Source: Adineta steineri
Taxonomy: Eukaryota > Rotifera > Eurotatoria > Adinetida > Adinetidae
Direction: 5' to 3'
Assembly: GCA_905250115.1 (NCBI GenBank)
Contig: CAJNOI010000024.1
Coordinates: 356,177 to 420,176, forward strand
DNA length: 64,000 nucleotides
Under the pieces are notes generated by a model, which searched no databases, was not told the DNA's origin, and was given only the letters and a program-made list of their open reading frames with translations. A program made the position numbers and the translations under genes. Shown piece after piece: positions 62,877-64,000 of this stretch (its first letter is position 1; each line of letters opens with the position of its first letter).

Positions 62877-63908
62877 TTATAACGTAAAAACAACTGTATG
62901 AATAATAGTATTATTAATTTTTAAAATTTCAACCCATTCTTTTTTCTTATTTGGTTCAACAAATGGATAAATATCTTTTAAACGATTGCATTGAACTGTT
63001 ACTGGTTTTTGATAACTTTCAGTTCTATGATTCCAAAAATTAGTTTTACATTCAACGAAAGGATCAAACTTAATTAAACGTTTCGGTTTTCTTAGTGCTG
63101 GCACCCATAAGTATCCAAGTGGTCTTAAAATTAATGGAAAAATATATTTTGTTTGAAATGGTTTATCTGGATTGAGTAGAGTCCATAAATGAGTTTGATT
63201 TTGTTCATAAAAGAAAATATCAACAAATGGAAAATGCCATTTATCTTTTCCAGCAATTTGAGTAATATTATAATATAATTTATCATATTCATATTCCGGT
63301 AATTCACCATGATGTAAAGCGAATCCAATTAATGTTTTATCTATTTTTTTAAATTCATTATTTAAAATTTTTCGTTTATCATCGGGTACCATTATATCAA
63401 GATCATCATCCCAAGGTATAATATCATGATGTCTTAAAGAACCTAATAATGTTCCATCACTTATAAAATAAGTAATTTTATGTTCACGACATATTCGATC
63501 AATTATCATTAATAAATGCATCATTAATGAATGTTCACATTGAGTTATTACACGAGGAATAATAGATGATGATTTCCAATGTGAATAATGATAGTAAGGA
63601 AAACGAAAAGTTTTTGTATCATTAAGTGCAGGTGGAAAAATAACCGGTGATTGAGGATAATATCGTTCACTATCAATACGTTGCGCCAAGTCTAAACATA
63701 ATAAAGAAGTATCATCGACAGCAGTTTTTTCATCTTCTATATCGGATATATTATTCGAGGCAATTATTGATTTAATTGGCCGTGTTGATGTTGGACATAA
63801 GGGACATTTTATATGTCGAATAGATTGATAGCTTATTAATATAATAACCGATGTAAGAACGAATGGAATTACGATAGTTTTGGGTAGTCTTTCTAACCGA
63901 TGATACAT
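62877..63908 (-). CDS. LicD/fukutin-family type II membrane transferase
   Basis: Single exon, 343 residues. Short basic N-terminus and one membrane anchor (~11-28, VIPFVLTSVIILISYQSI), then a lumenal domain. The LicD nucleotidyl/phosphotransferase signature is at ~147-172: YFISDGTLLGSLRHHDIIPW, DDDLDIMV, with the DGTLLG...WDDDxD metal-binding aspartates intact. Later WHFPFVDIFFY and LRPLGYLWVPALRKP are also typical. Several N-glycosylation sequons. Family members (fukutin, FKRP, LicD) transfer phosphodiester-linked groups to glycans in the Golgi; the exact substrate is unknown. The C-terminus after EWVEILKINN is short. Confidence 0.8.
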   Translation of the reverse strand: MYHRLERLPKTIVIPFVLTSVIILISYQSIRHIKCPLCPTSTRPIKSIIASNNISDIEDEKTAVDDTSLLCLDLAQRIDSERYYPQSPVIFPPALNDTKTFRFPYYHYSHWKSSSIIPRVITQCEHSLMMHLLMIIDRICREHKITYFISDGTLLGSLRHHDIIPWDDDLDIMVPDDKRKILNNEFKKIDKTLIGFALHHGELPEYEYDKLYYNITQIAGKDKWHFPFVDIFFYEQNQTHLWTLLNPDKPFQTKYIFPLILRPLGYLWVPALRKPKRLIKFDPFVECKTNFWNHRTESYQKPVTVQCNRLKDIYPFVEPNKKKEWVEILKINNTIIHTVVFTL

Positions 63909-64000
63909 ATTTTTTTGATTTTTAACTTATCATAGTATGTGGCAGATGCTATTATCATTGATTTTTTTTCTGCTGTTTTCTCGTATAATAAAAAACAGAT

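Noticed and set aside
1..64000. tRNA or rRNA genes
   Set aside because: No cloverleaf-type A/B box pair or conserved rRNA core sequence was noticed on reading; a tRNAscan-SE run would be needed to exclude tRNAs fully.

Overview
This looks like nuclear DNA of a bdelloid rotifer, or a close relative. It is AT-rich, genes have many short introns (about 45-65 bp, GTAAGT/AG), and multi-copy families typical of bdelloids are present: ADP-ribosyltransferase plus TPR proteins, NHL and kelch proteins, pentapeptide-repeat/mucin fusions, F-box-like proteins and lineage-type GPCRs. Short tracts built on TGTGGG, the telomeric motif reported for bdelloids, recur throughout. The high AT content would suit a Rotaria-like species, but the sequence alone does not settle that. 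Two 100-N gaps (19259-19358, 59453-59552) and one 10-N gap (5474-5483) show this is scaffolded draft assembly.

Layout. 1-225 (-): edge of a homeobox gene. 377-1451 (+): 5'-incomplete peptide-amidating lyase. 3490-4075 (+): secreted Cys-rich protein with an inverted paralogue at 59553-59932 (-). 4971-5873 (+): kelch-repeat protein with a spurious assembly gap. 6985-7580 (-): decayed M1 aminopeptidase. 8882-11584 (-) and 13248-13946 (-): two ADP-ribosyltransferase genes. 14696-16236 (-): pentapeptide/mucin/Cys-domain fusion, with a broken partial copy at 18352-18710. 16900-33500 is a repeat-dominated accessory block: a hAT-like element, four copies of a segment carrying a Pro/Thr-rich terminal exon, telomere-like foldbacks, and a 2.5-kb duplicated unit with a small Ubl/Crinkler-header-like gene. 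Inside it lie three host-type genes: a small Cys-rich membrane protein (20018-20305), an NHL protein (21038-21935) and a six-exon gene with a tandemly duplicated exon+intron (27142-27978).

33737-46016 (-) is a conserved core: an SLC46-like transporter, a GNAT acetyltransferase, and the whole proteasome activator PSME4/PA200/Blm10 gene in about two dozen exons. PSME4 carries a 1.9-kb inverted-repeat element whose ends coincide with usable, in-frame splice sites. 47446-55059 (+): an F-box/LRR-like gene, an iodothyronine-deiodinase-like selenoprotein (in-frame TGA at the catalytic position plus a 3'UTR SECIS-like hairpin), and a second F-box-like gene. 55145-57077 is a young gag-only LTR element (identical LTRs, 5-bp TSD) inserted into a telomere-like foldback. 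Then come a GPCR cut by a gap, a 3'-truncated queuine tRNA-ribosyltransferase, and a LicD/fukutin-type membrane protein.

The strongest items for a second look are the selenoprotein with its SECIS, the transposon acting as an intron in PSME4, and the dispersed telomere-like foldback family. All identifications come from motif recognition and hand splicing. No database search was run, and exon boundaries are read from consensus splice sites and frame continuity.
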